From Cervus elaphus (Eukaryota > Chordata > Mammalia > Artiodactyla > Cervidae), in the NCBI RefSeq assembly GCF_910594005.1, contig NC_057826.1:26507501-26571500 (forward strand): a stretch of 64,000 bases of DNA, in the 5' to 3' direction. Made by a program: the position numbers and the translations under genes. Shown here one piece after another: positions 22,305-34,010 of the stretch. Position 1 is the stretch's first letter, and every line of letters begins with the position of its first letter. The notes beneath the pieces were generated by a model, which was given only the letters and a program-made list of their open reading frames with translations, had not been told where the DNA came from and searched no databases.

Positions 22305-22560
22305 CTAGTGTTTTGAATAGATAATAGAGTTACGTGGTTCCAATTTGAAAAATACAAAAGGATATGTAATGAAAAGTCTTCCTTCCAAGTTGGTTTTCCT
22401 AATTAGTTCCCCTTCCCAGAAACAGGCAGCCATAATATACTTGTATTGTAGGTATAGGCATTTTTAAACCCTTGATTTAATTTGAAATGCCCTGAGCAGA
22501 CTGAAATTATATGCACATTTTGTATGCATATGTCCATTTTTTTTTAAATGGGAGAATTCT
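22305..22560 (-). mobile_element. L1 3' region fragment (ancient)
   Basis: Diverged antisense L1 text: 'acgtggttccaatttgaaaa', 'gaaaagtcttccttcc', 'agttccccttcccagaaaca', then 'atgcatatgtcc'. Confidence 0.55.
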
Positions 22561-22675
22561 ATAGCATTTTTCAAATTCTTGAAGGGATATTGGAATCAAA
22601 AAAGGTTAAGAACCATTGATCTAGTGATCTAGTTTGTACCTGAGATTAGTGATGTATATTCTTTATTTTCTTTTC

Positions 22676-22870
22676 CATTATGGTTTATTACAAGATATTA
22701 AATATAATTCCCTGTTGGGCCTTGTTATTTCCCTGTTTTATAGTAGTTTAAATCTGCTAACCCCAAACTCCTCTAATTTATTACCCCCTTCCCTTTTCCC
22801 ACTTTGGTAACCATGAGTTTTTCTTCTATGTCTGTGAGTCTGTTTCTGTTTTGTAATTTGTAATTGATGT
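22676..22870 (-). mobile_element. Cetartiodactyl L1 3' fragment
   Basis: 'ttacaagatattaaatataa', 'ttccctgttgggccttgtta' and 'tatgtctgtgagtctgtttc' are characteristic antisense L1 text in this order. Confidence 0.8.
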
Positions 22871-22893
22871 ATATTCCTTAGGCAACTAAATTG

Positions 22894-22894
<1 letters not shown>

Positions 22895-22928
<34 letters not shown>
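22895..22928. repeat. (TG)n microsatellite
   Basis: About 16 uninterrupted TG dinucleotides. A second mixed TATA/TGTG/TATC tract lies at 23,190-23,265. Confidence 0.95.
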
Positions 22929-22929
<1 letters not shown>

Positions 22930-23879
22930 TGTGTGAATGGTTTAAAAAAAAATAATCATAAGCTTTGCTTTTGAACCAGAAGAACATCTGTAAGTTAATA
23001 GGTGTTAATGTTCAGCTTTGCAGCCTTTGAAGCAATGTGGTAATATTTTTCCTTGGGGGAAGAAATTATAAGATTTTGTACAAAACCAAATCTCAAATTA
23101 CGCTGTTATCATGTGTGAAAGATTACAGTAGTTGTAGTGAAGAGGTATTTCATTCACTTTTAGGTGGGAATTTATCTATCTCTCTTCATACATGTATATA
23201 TATAAATTTGTGTGTGTGTGTGTATCTGTATATCTATATATATCTAACTATATCTGTATCTATCCTAATAGTTTGTTCCTGTAGCATAGAGAAAATTCCT
23301 GTACAGAGTCTTATGTGGGCCAAAATAAATTGAGAGTAAGCATTCCTGATTTGTGAATCATTTAAAAGTAGAGTGGTAGCTTGCATTCATATCCATCTCA
23401 TCTGAGTATGATAATTACTGCTTAATTCTTATCATGGATTTCTGGTTGGGGATAGTGTGTATGTGTTATAGATGAACTTCAGGGTTCTAAGAACCTCCTA
23501 AAATTTTATGTAAAGTTTCAGTGTATGTGCATTTTTTGAGGGGGAGGGGGGAGGACAGAGTTCATTGCTTTCATCAGATTCTCAAGGATTTAGCATAATC
23601 ATTACTGCTCTTTCCCCAGAGTTAAGAGCTTCTGGCTTAGACTAAAAGATTGGGAAATTATTATTATTACTGTTTTTCCTGTTTATCAGGTTAGCTTTGT
23701 GTGTGCACAGATGCGTTGGATACTTATCAGTAAATATTGTAAGCTTTAAACAGAATTCATCATAAAGTGGGTCTCTCCAGGATACAACCCATCCAAGACA
23801 TAAAAATTAATTAAATTGCGAAATAAAACCTCTCATAAGGTGAGGTGGTCCTTTTCTACTTAGAACTTTCTTTTTGTAT

Positions 23880-24170
23880 CATTCTTCAAATTTCAGCTCA
23901 AATAGGACCCTCTTATGGACCATCCTGCATCACTTTAAAAAATGATCTTCTTTGACATTTCTATCATTTTATTGTTTTTTTGGCATCGTATTTATAATCT
24001 GAAATTATTTTATCTTTGTTCACTTGTATGTTACCTGTTTCTCATCCCCCATGAGAATGTAATCTTTGGTGTGAATACCTTGTGTCACTTATCTATCTCT
24101 AGGGTCTAGACCCGTGCCTCATACATAGTTGATATTCAATAAGTATTAGCGAATGAATGAACATTGTTAG
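23880..24170 (+). mobile_element. L2 LINE 3' end (ancient)
   Basis: Shows the L2 tail order: 'aaatttcagctcaaatagg', 'catgagaatgtaatctttgg', 'gggtctagacccgtgcctc' and 'gatattcaataagtattagc' before a 'gaatgaatgaa' end. Confidence 0.78.
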
Positions 24171-25019
24171 ATCACAACATTGAGGTTATTAGTAACAGCA
24201 GTATAGACATTTGTTTTTCCTTTCTAAATACTAAAATTCTTCCCCTCAAATCCAGGCCATGCAGATTTTAACTAGCAATTTACACAAAATGGTAAACTTG
24301 TTTAATGAAGATTTATCAGTTTTAAAGGATCGCTAAGTGTTCACTTAAAATGCTAAGAATGGGTTTATGTTCTGTGTAATTCTCCGTGTTTCAGGCTAAA
24401 AACAGAAGTGGTATCTTGTGGAGAAAGAATAGAGGGGATTATATGTATGGTACACTAAGAGTCATTCCTTTTACTTAGGGGATTCATCACTTTGATTTTG
24501 CACAAGTTAAGATGTTAAGTACAAGGAAATTTCTTTTTTCTGCTGGTGTTTGGGGACTGAATTATGGGCTGATCAGATCATCAGACATTCTTTCTTAATA
24601 TAGTTTGAGAGAATATCTGATTTATAATGAACTTTCAGAGCAGTGTTTTATGGTCAGATTTTCTCATCTTTAAAACATTTATTTTATGATAATGTTAACT
24701 CTTAATATTAATTAGATTTTGTAGCACTTGAAAAAGAACAGTAAAGTTTCTCGATATTCCATAAAGGCTAACTAAAGTAATTCTTTGATTTGTTTTCCAG
24801 TGACATTGTCTTTTGCCACTTAAAAATACTTTTCTACCTTTGGTATTATAAGATTTTATTTAAAAAACCAGGCATCTTATTTTTATATTATAGTACAATT
24901 ATGCATAAAAGAACTTATGCATATGTTAACTGTATATTATTATTGTTACCTAATATATAACAGTATATACCTAATATATGTATCATATATTACTTGAGGG
25001 AGGCACGTACCCTCCCTGA

Positions 25020-25215
25020 GGTAAGAATGGTCTCTGGGGTCACACACATGTAGGTTTGAGTTCCAGGTCCATTCACAGCCATGTGACTTCTGAGCATTGG
25101 CTTTATATCTTCAAAATGGGGAGTGTATTAGAACCCACCTAAGAGAGTCAGATTAAGTACCATCAGGCAGGTAAAACATTTAGCTCAGTGCTGGGGACAT
25201 TGTAGGAGTTGAAGA
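25020..25215 (+). mobile_element. MIR SINE (ancient)
   Basis: Contains 'ggtttgagttccaggtcc', 'cagccatgtgacttctgagc', 'ttcaaaatggggagtg' and 'tttagctcagtgctgggg', as in full-length MIR. Confidence 0.75.
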
Positions 25216-26639
25216 GTTTAACTGTCACAATTATGGTAAGAACTGCGTGGTGGAAAATGCTCACCAGTGTTTTCAGTTTATTTTTTATTTCTTTAATTCA
25301 TTACATGGATTATTTCCACTTAGGTAGAAAAATACGGAGTGAGTGGAGCTATGAGAATTAGACGTTAAAAGCAAAAGAGGGAACTGGTTCTTGTGGAACA
25401 ATCTCAGCTTTATTGTTGAGTCAGTTTGAAACCAACTTCTCATTTCAGGACTAAGAAAGATGGCTAATGTGATTATTTTCAAGGGAAATTCCATTTGTGG
25501 AGAGTTACCCAGGAGAAACTATTGTTAGGTAAACTAATTTTGGAAGTTGTCTAGTAGGACAGGATTTACAAACTTTTTTGTGATTGCTTACTCCTGTCAG
25601 TAAAAATAACATGTATTTCTGTTTATATATTATATATACATGTGCTGTTATGTAAATATGTAATGCATGTTGAGAACATACACAGACATAGAAAATTAAA
25701 AAGGATGATACTGAAAAACAGTGTGTAGATGTTCTTAATACTTTGTATTTTAACCTCTTTTTCCCTTGCCCGCCCTCCCAGCACATTCACTAGCCTTGGG
25801 CATCTCTTTATTTTGATGTTTTGCTTCAAAGAGAGAACCTTCTTTTCAGGTTTTGAGCCTTGTTAAATTTATAGCATTTTATTTTGAGCCAGAAAGAGTT
25901 GACACTGAACCCAGATGTGGAGAGTTGAATGTGAAAACTTCTTTATCTTCTTGAGGTTTTTGTCTAGGCTTTTGAGTTTATTGCACTTTAAAGAAACAAA
26001 ATCTAAATGGACGATTTTGCCAGTTTGAATCAGTTTGAATATCGTAGATGGTTCCTTGTTGAGGGCTCTTTGCTGTTGATGGGTAGGTTTCAGAGGGCTC
26101 TGAACCCTCGTGAAATTCCAGGCAGTATTTTGTGTCTCTGTGCAGATTGACATTTTTCTGGGCACAGGGTTTAGAGTGTTCATCAGATTCTCAAAGGAGT
26201 TTCTCCCAAAGGCTAGCAACCATTGCCTTGGGTGGTGGGTGTCCATTTGCTCAGAGCAGAGAGAGAGAGAGTTTGCCATGTGACCCCTTTCTATAGAAAG
26301 GAGATCTCATGTCAAGAGATTTCTCCTGCATATGTCTTCTGATTTTTAATTCTTTTTGGTATCAAACAGAATTTTAAAAGGTGTTTGAAGGTAGATGTTG
26401 CTACGTGACTCCAGTGTGGTTGGCTGGAAAATTTTTGATCAGTGTCTTTTGAAAAATTAAGCTGAATGCATGTAACTACCATTGGTAAAATTGAGAGTGC
26501 CTGTAAACAGCATTTTCACTTGAACAGCTGTAGACCAGGAAGAAGTCGGGTGGAGAAGCTCAGGTTGTCTTTGCTGGTGAAGAAATGATTTAGTAACCAC
26601 TGAAGCAGAAGAGAAGCACCATCTCTTGGTTCTGCCCTA

Positions 26640-26795
26640 TGCCGGGCGATGTACCACATGGTGTTGCAGTGACGCTTCTCAACAACACAAAGAGCATGGG
26701 AGGTTTGCTGTTGATAGAGGGTAGAGAGAGCCTGAGTTGGGACCCCAGGCCCATCTGGTTTCAAAGCCAAGGCCTTCTGCATTATATGCATTAGT
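26640..26795 (-). mobile_element. MIR SINE (ancient)
   Basis: Antisense MIR 5' half: 'gcctgagttgggaccccagg' and 'ggtttcaaagccaaggcc' near 26,730-26,775; the left part is badly degraded. Confidence 0.5.
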
Positions 26796-26866
26796 GGTGG
26801 ATGAACACAGGTGGGCACTGGACCTAACAACTTTCTTGCTCATGCTATGCTAAGATGACTAGGGTC

Positions 26867-26892
26867 CTAAAATTCCTATGCTAAAATTCCTA
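26867..26892. repeat. 14-bp tandem duplication
   Basis: ctaaaattcctatg at 26,867-26,880 is followed at once by ctaaaattccta. Confidence 0.85.
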
Positions 26893-27220
26893 GGTGAATC
26901 ATCTTACTACCTCTTGTAACAACCCTGAAAATTGTGAGGAGATGAGGTGATGAGAAAGAGAGGCAGAGAATAGAAGAGCAGGGAGCCGCCAGGCTGGCAG
27001 TAGCACTGTGGTGATGGGGAAGAGTTGAGGGAGAGTCACAGGCCTCCCAGACTCAGCTCCTTGGAAAGGCCCAGGCCGTGCCACCGAGAGGCAGACAGAA
27101 AGGGTAGTTGGCACCTCACAGAGGCGGGAGAGGGAAGATGCCTCCCTTGGATCCCTGTTGTCCCGGTCGCCATAAAGTCCAGATAGTTGATAAACAGGTA
27201 GCATTCTTGCCATGATGGTT

Positions 27221-27241
27221 CCCCCCCCCCCCCCCCCCCCC
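27221..27241. repeat. Poly(C) tract of 21 bases
   Basis: Twenty-one consecutive C residues lie beside a CHR-2 SINE. The length in the true genome is uncertain because such runs are error-prone in sequencing. Confidence 0.85.
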
Positions 27242-27362
27242 TTGTTTCTTTCTCTGGCTGGACAGTGGCATGTGGGATCTTAGTTCCCTGACCAGGATTG
27301 AACGTGCACCCGCTGCAGTGGAAGGGTGGAGTCTTAACGTCTGGACTACCAGGGAAGTCCCT
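27242..27362 (-). mobile_element. CHR-2-type SINE
   Basis: Antisense SINE: 'ggcatgtgggatcttagttc', 'accaggattgaacgtgc', then 'ggactaccagggaagtccc'. The poly(C) at its left replaces the expected T run of the A-tail, and a T15 run follows the head at about 27,370-27,384. Confidence 0.8.
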
Positions 27363-27429
27363 GGCAGTGTTTTTTTTTTTTTTTACCATTCATCTTCTCA
27401 TCTTTGGGAACTAGCATATTGTAGGAAAG

Positions 27430-27600
27430 GGTCTGGGTTCAAGCCTGGGTGATATTTAGCTTTATGAATTGAGATCAGGTATTTAACCTCTTTGGAGCTT
27501 TAGTTTCCACTTTCATAAAGGGGGACTCATACGTCCCAAGGTGTTTGTGAGGAATGAGATCGTGTGGGCAAACTGCTAATGTGTGGTTGGTGGCTTAATA
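27430..27600 (+). mobile_element. MIR SINE (ancient)
   Basis: 'gtctgggttcaagcctgggt', 'tatttaacctctttggagc', 'ttccactttcataaaggggg' and 'ttgtgaggaatgagatc' follow the MIR order. Confidence 0.75.
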
Positions 27601-27749
27601 AATAGCCCTTCGCTTGCTTTCTGGTTGCCATTGATCTTTCTTTGAGTCACTCCTGTGGGCCTGCATCATGTTTCAGAGTACACAGTGTTGTGAAGGAAGA
27701 GGTCTGGCAAAATTCCATCGATTTATGTAGGCACCATGAAAGACTTTTT

Positions 27750-28805
27750 GTCTTTTCAAAAAAATTTATTTATTTTTAACTGGAGGATAATTGCTGAACA
27801 ATGTTGTATTGGTTTTTGCCACGTGTCAGTGTGAATCAGCCATCAGTTCAGTTCAGTTCAGTTCAGTCGCTCAGTTGTGTCCGACTCTTTGCAACCCCAT
27901 GAACCGCAGCACGCCAGGCCTCCCTGTCCATCACCAACTACTGGAGTTCACCCAAATCCATGTCCATTGCATCGGTGATGCCATCCAACCATCTCACCCT
28001 CTGTCGTCCCCTTCTCCTCCTGCCCCCAATCCCTCCCAGCATCAGGGTCTTTTCCAGTGAGTCAACTCTTCGCATCAGGTGGCCAAAGTATTGGAGTTTC
28101 AGCTTCAGCATCAGTCCTTCCAATGAACACCCAGGACTGATCTCCTTTAGGATGGACTGGTTGGATCCCCTTGCAGTCCAAGGGACTCTCAAGAGTCTTG
28201 CCAATACCACAGTTCAAAAGCATCCATTCTTTGGCACTCCGCTTTCTTCACAGTCCAACTCTCAAATCCATATATGACCACTGGAAAAACCATAGCCTTG
28301 ACTAGATGGACCTTTGTTGGCAAATTAATGTTTTTGCTTTTTAATATGCTATCTAGGTTGGTCATAACTTTCCTTCCAAGGAGTAAGCGTCTTTTAATTT
28401 CATAGCTGCAATCACCATCTGCAGTGATTTTGGAGCCCAAAAAAATAAAGTCAGCCTCTATTTCCACTGTTTCCCCATCTATTTGCCATGAAGTGATGGG
28501 ACCAGATGCCATGATCTTAGTTTTCTGAATGTTGAGCTTTAAGCCAACTTTTTCACTCTCACTTTCATCAAGAGTCAGCCATAGACACACACATGTCCAC
28601 TCCCTTTTGAACCTCCCTCCCACCCCATCCCACTCCTCTAGGTTGTCACAGACCACTGGGTTGAGCTCCCTGCACCATACAGCAAATTCCCACTGGCTAT
28701 CTATTTTATATATGGTAATATATATGTTTCAATGCTGCTCTTTCAATTTGTCCCCCCTTCCCTCCCCAGCTGTGTCCACAAGTCAAAAGACTTTCATCTT
28801 AAGGT
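27750..28805 (-). mobile_element. Ruminant L1 3' end, split by BovB
   Basis: Left part 27,750-27,843 ('ttaactggaggataattgct', 'acaatgttgtattggttttt', 'gtgtgaatcagccat') and right part 28,575-28,805 ('ctaggttgtcacagaccact', 'gggttgagctccctgcacc', 'ctggctatctattttatata') are one antisense L1 3' end once the BovB is removed. Confidence 0.85.
27844..28574 (-). mobile_element. 5'-truncated BovB LINE, 8-bp TSD
   Basis: The 731-bp antisense copy starts with the BovB end seen as repeated gttca units and ends in RT C-terminal text; the minus strand reads KTKIMASGPITSWQIDGET at about 28,463-28,519. Copies of tcagccat at 27,836-27,843 and 28,575-28,582 flank it. The few differences from consensus suggest it is younger than the copy at 60.4 kb. 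Confidence 0.92.
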
Positions 28806-29490
28806 GAGGTTACGTCTTAATGTAATTAATTTGTAGTTGTCAGTGTCTGGAACATGGTTCAGAGTAAAACATTAAAGCATGAAAAAGAACTTGGAGAAAA
28901 TTGGGACTTGCTACCATTTCAGGAAAAGTGCTATCTTCTGACAGGAAAGATACAGGCTTTAGAATTAGCCTTTCATCGAAACATGCCCAGAAGACCCCCT
29001 CCATTGAGGGGTTGCACCTTAGACATACCTTATAAGGGTATGCGGTGAGAGTTCAGAGTGGTTTCAGGCTCTCAAGGAGCTCTCGGTGTATTCTACATTA
29101 GAATTGGAAATCATAGCCACACTGTGCCTTCCACATTGTAAACTTGTAACACTTTTTTTGAATGAGTATTTTGAATTCAAGGACATTTGTCGCAAAAATG
29201 ATGCTGCTTTTAAGGGTCAGAAGGCTGTTTCAACCTTTTGACTCATCAAATTAAGTTTTCAGAAAGTTACAGTGATGAATCAGAAGGACTGGTGTTTTTC
29301 CTTAATTTGTGAGCAAAAGTCAAAATGACTTGAAAGCACATTGATACAAGGGACTTTCCAAAAGTAAAAGGAAGTTTCAGCACTCTCCGTTCCACCTGTC
29401 TTCCATGCATCCATTTATGTTTGCCTCTTCAGCTACATCTACACATGATAGAACCAACTGGTATTTTTAATGGTACCTAGTGATTTAGAT

Positions 29491-29750
29491 GGAGAAGGCA
29501 ATGGTACCCCACTCCAGTACTCTTGCCTGGAAAATCCCATGGACGGAGGAGCCTGGTGGGCTACAGTCCATGGGGTCGCTACAAGTCGGACACGACTGAG
29601 TGACTTCACTTTCACTTTTCACTTTCATGCATTGGAGGAGGAAATGGCAACCCACTTCAGTATTCTTGCCTGGAGAATCCCAGGGACGGGGGAGCCTGGT
29701 GGGCTGCCTTCTATGGGGTCACACAGAGTCGGACACGACTGAAGCGACTT

Positions 29751-29788
<38 letters not shown>
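29491..29788 (+). mobile_element. BOV-A2 SINE with (AGC)n tail and 9-bp TSD
   Basis: Two related BovB-derived monomers are joined: the first from about 29,491 to 29,605, the second from about 29,630 to 29,750. Each contains an 'actccagta' block and a 'cggacacgactga' block. The tail is an AGC repeat of about 15 units (29,750-29,786). The TSD is tgatttaga at 29,481-29,489 and 29,789-29,797. Close match to consensus suggests a recent insertion. Confidence 0.93.
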
Positions 29789-29797
29789 TGATTTAGA

Positions 29798-30331
29798 AGG
29801 GCTTTCCTGGTGACTCAGAAATAAAGACTCTGCCTGCAATGCAGGAAACGTGGGTTTGATTCCTGGGTGGGGAAGATTCCTGAAGAAGGAAATGACAAAT
29901 TATTCTAGGGCTTCCCTCATAGCTCAGTTGGTAAAGAATCCACCTGCAATGCAGGAGACCCTGGTTTGATTCCTGTGTCGGGAAGATACCCTGGAGAAGG
30001 GATAGGCTACCCACTCGAGTATTCTTGGACTTCCCTGTGGCTCAGCTGGTAAAGAATCTGCCTGCAATATAGGAGACCTGGGTTCCATCCCTGGGTTGGG
30101 AAGATCCCTGGAGAAGGGAAAGGTTACTCACTTCAGTATTCTGGCCTGGAGAATTCCATGGACTGTACAATCCATGGGGTTGCAAAGAGTCGGACACGAC
30201 TGGGTGACTTTCACTTCACTCATGTTGTTGCCTGGGCAATTCCATGGACAGAGGATCCTGGCGGGCTGTGGTTCTGGGGTCCCAAAGAGTCGAATCCGAC
30301 TTAGGGACTGAAATAACAGCAACAACAACAG
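29798..30331 (+). mobile_element. Composite Bov-tA element with three tRNA-like heads
   Basis: Three tRNA-like heads follow each other in the same direction: about 29,800-29,905, 29,907-30,024 and 30,025-30,110. Each has a 'tggtaaagaat'-like box A region or its variant and a gggtttgattcc-type box B. The third runs on into a full Bov-tA body ending near 30,214. An additional body monomer (30,219-30,310) ends in an A/C-rich tail with 'aacaacaaca'. The block is bounded by tgatttaga copies at 29,789-29,797 and 30,332-30,340. Confidence 0.8.
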
Positions 30332-30344
30332 TGATTTAGACATA

Positions 30345-30555
30345 AAATATTCCCTGGTGGCTCGGATGGTGAAAGAGTTTGCCTGCCGTGTGGGAGACCT
30401 GGGTTTGACCCCTGGGTCAGGATGATCCACTGGAGAAGGAAATGGCAACCCACTCCAGTATTCTTGTCTGGAGAATTCCATGGATGAAGGAGCCTGGCAG
30501 GCTACAGTCCATGGGGTCACAAAGAGTTGGACACAACTGAGTGACTTATCTTTCC
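30345..30555 (+). mobile_element. Bov-tA SINE
   Basis: Complete single-head copy: 'tccctggtggctcggatgg', 'gagacctgggtttgacccc', 'ccactccagtattcttgtc', 'ggagcctggcaggctacag' and 'gacacaactgagtgactt'. It directly follows the composite element, making four consecutive SINE-type blocks in about 1.1 kb. Confidence 0.9.
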
Positions 30556-31084
30556 TTTTCTTTAAGAGAGCTTAAAGATGTTTCAATCAATAACAGTTAA
30601 GATGAAGTTCCAAAACTCAGTCACTTCAGTCTGGGATGTGACTGGATCTTGGAGGAGATCTATCTATAACTTTTCAGGTATGAGAAATCTTGGCGTAACC
30701 TTTGGCTTTTGAGAAAAGCTTGTGCTTTACTACGTAAACTTAGTTATTTCCTAAAGATTTTAAATAGAGCTATATTTTATTGTGTTTAGACTTATAACAA
30801 CATTGTAAAAGGAATTTCAGCTAATGGTGGAATTTATTTAGGCATTTCTGGTTTAGTGGCATGTTCTAGAAATGGTATATACTTTAAATACCCTTGGCTT
30901 ACGAGTGGTAGGTCCTGTACTCATGCTGTTGAATTTCGGTGAGATCTGAATGAAAAAAATTGTGTGCAGGTATTTTTCAATATGTATATGAAGCAAATAC
31001 CTATGAAAAGAATCTGCATTTGACCTGGCTAAATCAGTCACATCCAAGGGACTTAAATTCTCATTTTTGAAGTTGTTTTGTGGG

Positions 31085-31205
31085 CTCTTTAATTCATTTT
31101 GTTCATTTGTTCCTTCATTCATTCGTCAGATTTCTACTTTGTGGTGTGATGTACCAGGCACTGTTTTGGGAACATGGTGATGAGCAAAACAAGAAGACTG
31201 AGGAG
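31085..31205 (-). mobile_element. L2 LINE 3' end (ancient)
   Basis: 'tccttcattcattcgtcaga' followed by 'accaggcactgttttggg' and 'ggtgatgagcaaaac' is the antisense L2 3' end. Confidence 0.65.
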
Positions 31206-31324
31206 GTGCTTCTTTTCAAAAGGCCATTGTAGCTGGAGGTCAGAGACCGATGGAGCTCTTCAGGTTGTTGGGCCAAATAATTCAGGCTCGGTTAAAGTTT
31301 GTCCTGATCCTCAGGGTATTTGTT

Positions 31325-31486
31325 GTCTGTTGTTGTTTAGTTCTGTGACCCCATGGACAACAGCCTGCCAGGTTCCTCTGTCCATGGGATTTCCCAGGAC
31401 ATTTCCTTCTCCAGGGGATCTTCCTAACCCAGGGTGTTTCCTGCAATGGCAGGCAGGTTCTTTACTATTGAACCCTCAGGGAAGCC
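31325..31486 (-). mobile_element. Bov-tA SINE, short, with TSD
   Basis: Antisense copy from 'gttgttgtttagttctgtg' to 'accctcagggaagccc'. It lacks part of the body. Similar bases tcagggtatttgt (31,311-31,323) and caggggtatttgt (31,487-31,499) flank it. Confidence 0.82.
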
Positions 31487-31615
31487 CAGGGGTATTTGTA
31501 CATAGCCATAAATATACAACGATAGAGTATATACATCACCCAGAAATAAACTTCCTACTCAGCCAGTCAGAGGCGTATTTTCCCCTCACGTTTACATATT
31601 CCCTTAAAAAATAAG

Positions 31616-31846
31616 TCATTTGTTTGTTTGGCTGTATCGGGTCATGGTTGTGTCACACGGGGTCTTTTGTTGCAGCCCACGAACTCTAGTTGTGGTGCTT
31701 GAGCTCTGGACGCACAGATTCAGTAGTTGCGGCTTGTGGGGTTAGTTGCCTTGCAGCATGTGGGGATCTTCCCGGGCCAGGGTTCGAACCCATGTGCCCT
31801 GAACTGGCAGGCAGATTCTTAACCACTGGACTACCAGGGAAGTCTT
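31616..31846 (-). mobile_element. CHR-1-type SINE
   Basis: Antisense CHR-1 body with 'tagttgtggtgcttgagctc', 'cagtagttgcggcttgtgg', a box B region 'ccagggttcgaacccatg' and head 'accagggaagtct'. Confidence 0.85.
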
Positions 31847-33039
31847 TCATGTTTAAATAGTCTTGTGTTATGCTTTAAAATTTTTTTTTGTTATATGTGA
31901 TGATAAATAGCATTGTGATTATTTTGAGGTAGTCTTATTATTGGAGTTGGAATTTTAAAAAGTTCTTTTTTTCTTGTCATGGTAACATCATCCTTGTCAT
32001 TTTCTGACACTGAAGTTTCTTTGAAAACAAATCACTTAATCATTACTTGCTTTTTAAATTTTTACCAATTTACTTTCAGACTATAAACATGAAGTGTACA
32101 AAATGGAAAAAAGTCCTTTTAAAACTAAATAAAGTCCACTTGTAGGTCCAACTACATGCTCTATAGATGGCACTGTGTTATTAAAGTGCATGGTCTTAAG
32201 TTTTCATGTTTTAGTTCACTCTTTTGTGAACTGCTGCTTGGAATAGTGGGGGACATAATATAGTAGACTTAATTCATTAATAGAAGAAAGGTTTAGAAAG
32301 ATTAGAGCTAGATTTACTGTCAGCACCACTTGAAGCTCATTAAATGAGAATGTAAGCAACAGTAAACCACAGTTAGGCAAAGCAATTAACACTGGTAAGC
32401 ATTATGTTACTGTGAAGATTGGGAAAAACAAATAATGGAAAGTATTTTAAATTTGACAAATTGAATGAAGTTAAAAATTGAATCCACCTCTTTATCACTT
32501 GCTAATTTTAAATTTTCCCGAGCTATTATGATTTAAATTATTGGGTGTTATCTGTGCTGAGTTCTGTGGGTGGTGAAAACTGAGTGGAGTGAGTGCTTTT
32601 CAGTACCAGTGCTTGAAGCAAAACTGGATTTGTGATAGTTTGTGATGTCTCAGACTCTGACTTGTGGGAGTGTACAACAGAATAAATAAAAGAACTGTAG
32701 AGTTTGGAATTTTTGACAGTCCGAGCTTAAAGGACCACTCTTGTACATCAGTGGTTAATGAATTTCAGAATGATTTTAGAATCAATGTACACTCCTCTAA
32801 GTGCAAATCTATATTTAATATTAGCATGCTCTTGGTGAAATTATATTTCTTTGCAGTTTTACTTACTGGAAAATTTTCTTTTAGTTGTTAAAGTAACACT
32901 TTACCTTCATATATTTCCTGGCTAGAAAGATACCCCCTTTTTATTCTGTACTATCTCTTAAGGGAATAATTTCTTCACATCAGAGCATCATAGTTAATAA
33001 TTGATACTCATTTCTCTATAAATACAAGGATAATTGTGT

Positions 33040-33240
33040 AGTTATTTGCCCTGCTTGGTGAGATAGTTGTAATGTTTTGCTTGACTCATGTGGACAAGAT
33101 GAGAGATCAAGAACTTCTTCACAGGATGGTTTTGAGTGTTGAATGAGTTGAGTGAGGGCTAATGCTCGGAGCAGGGCCCAGCTCATGCCAAGTATTATAT
33201 AAATGTTAGCTGGCTTTGTCATTGTTGTTACTGTTATTAT
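33040..33240 (+). mobile_element. MIR SINE, 3' half (ancient)
   Basis: The end is clear: 'gcagggcccagctcatgcca', 'agtattatataaatgttagc' then 'gttgttactgttattatc'. Confidence 0.65.
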
Positions 33241-34010
33241 CATTTATTTATAAATAGCACTGAATTGTATCTTAAGGCTTGGGTTTCAAGTGAATCCTGT
33301 GAAGATGATCTATTTTTGTATACCATGTTTAGGAAGTGGGTGTTTTGTTTTTCTGAAATTTATTTGGTCTATACATAGACAAAATTGTTTAAGCAAAACA
33401 GTGTATCACTATGTATTACATTTACTAATGAACTTTAGAGAACATTTAAAATGAGTTTTTGAATGAAGAAATATTTGGAAGCTGTAAAAAAAAGAAGATT
33501 GCTGAAGCCAAGGACTAGTCTAGCCAAGAGTGAGCTGCATCGTGTTATGATGGATGCTGAAGCATTGTGCTCACCTGTCTTCCCCAGCTGTTGTGTCGGT
33601 GCTTTGAGGGGAGGGAGGCTTGGGGAGTTGCATGTGTGTGATGACACTGAACATTGTCATGTGAAACATCAGGAGGGACGGTAGGTGGTTGCTAAATGGA
33701 GTTAAGACGTTGGTGGATGCTACCTGGACAGATAGGAAAGAGTTATCAGCCTAACATCTTTCATTTAGTGGGAACATTGGAAAATCGTAAAAAACCAAAG
33801 CAACCCCCAAAATCTAAAGAATTTGCTAGGAGTTTTGCAAAAGTATCTTTGGAGCAGGTGGTTTAGAGTGTGAATTTCAGGTGTGTTAGAAATTTTCCTT
33901 CATCTGTGAGTTTTTACCTAAAGCTGTTTTTATGAACTGAGATTATGAATTTGTTATGTGTGTATAATTTTGATTAGCAGTGAACCTGTATTTAGTCTTT
34001 CTTCAGGCCT

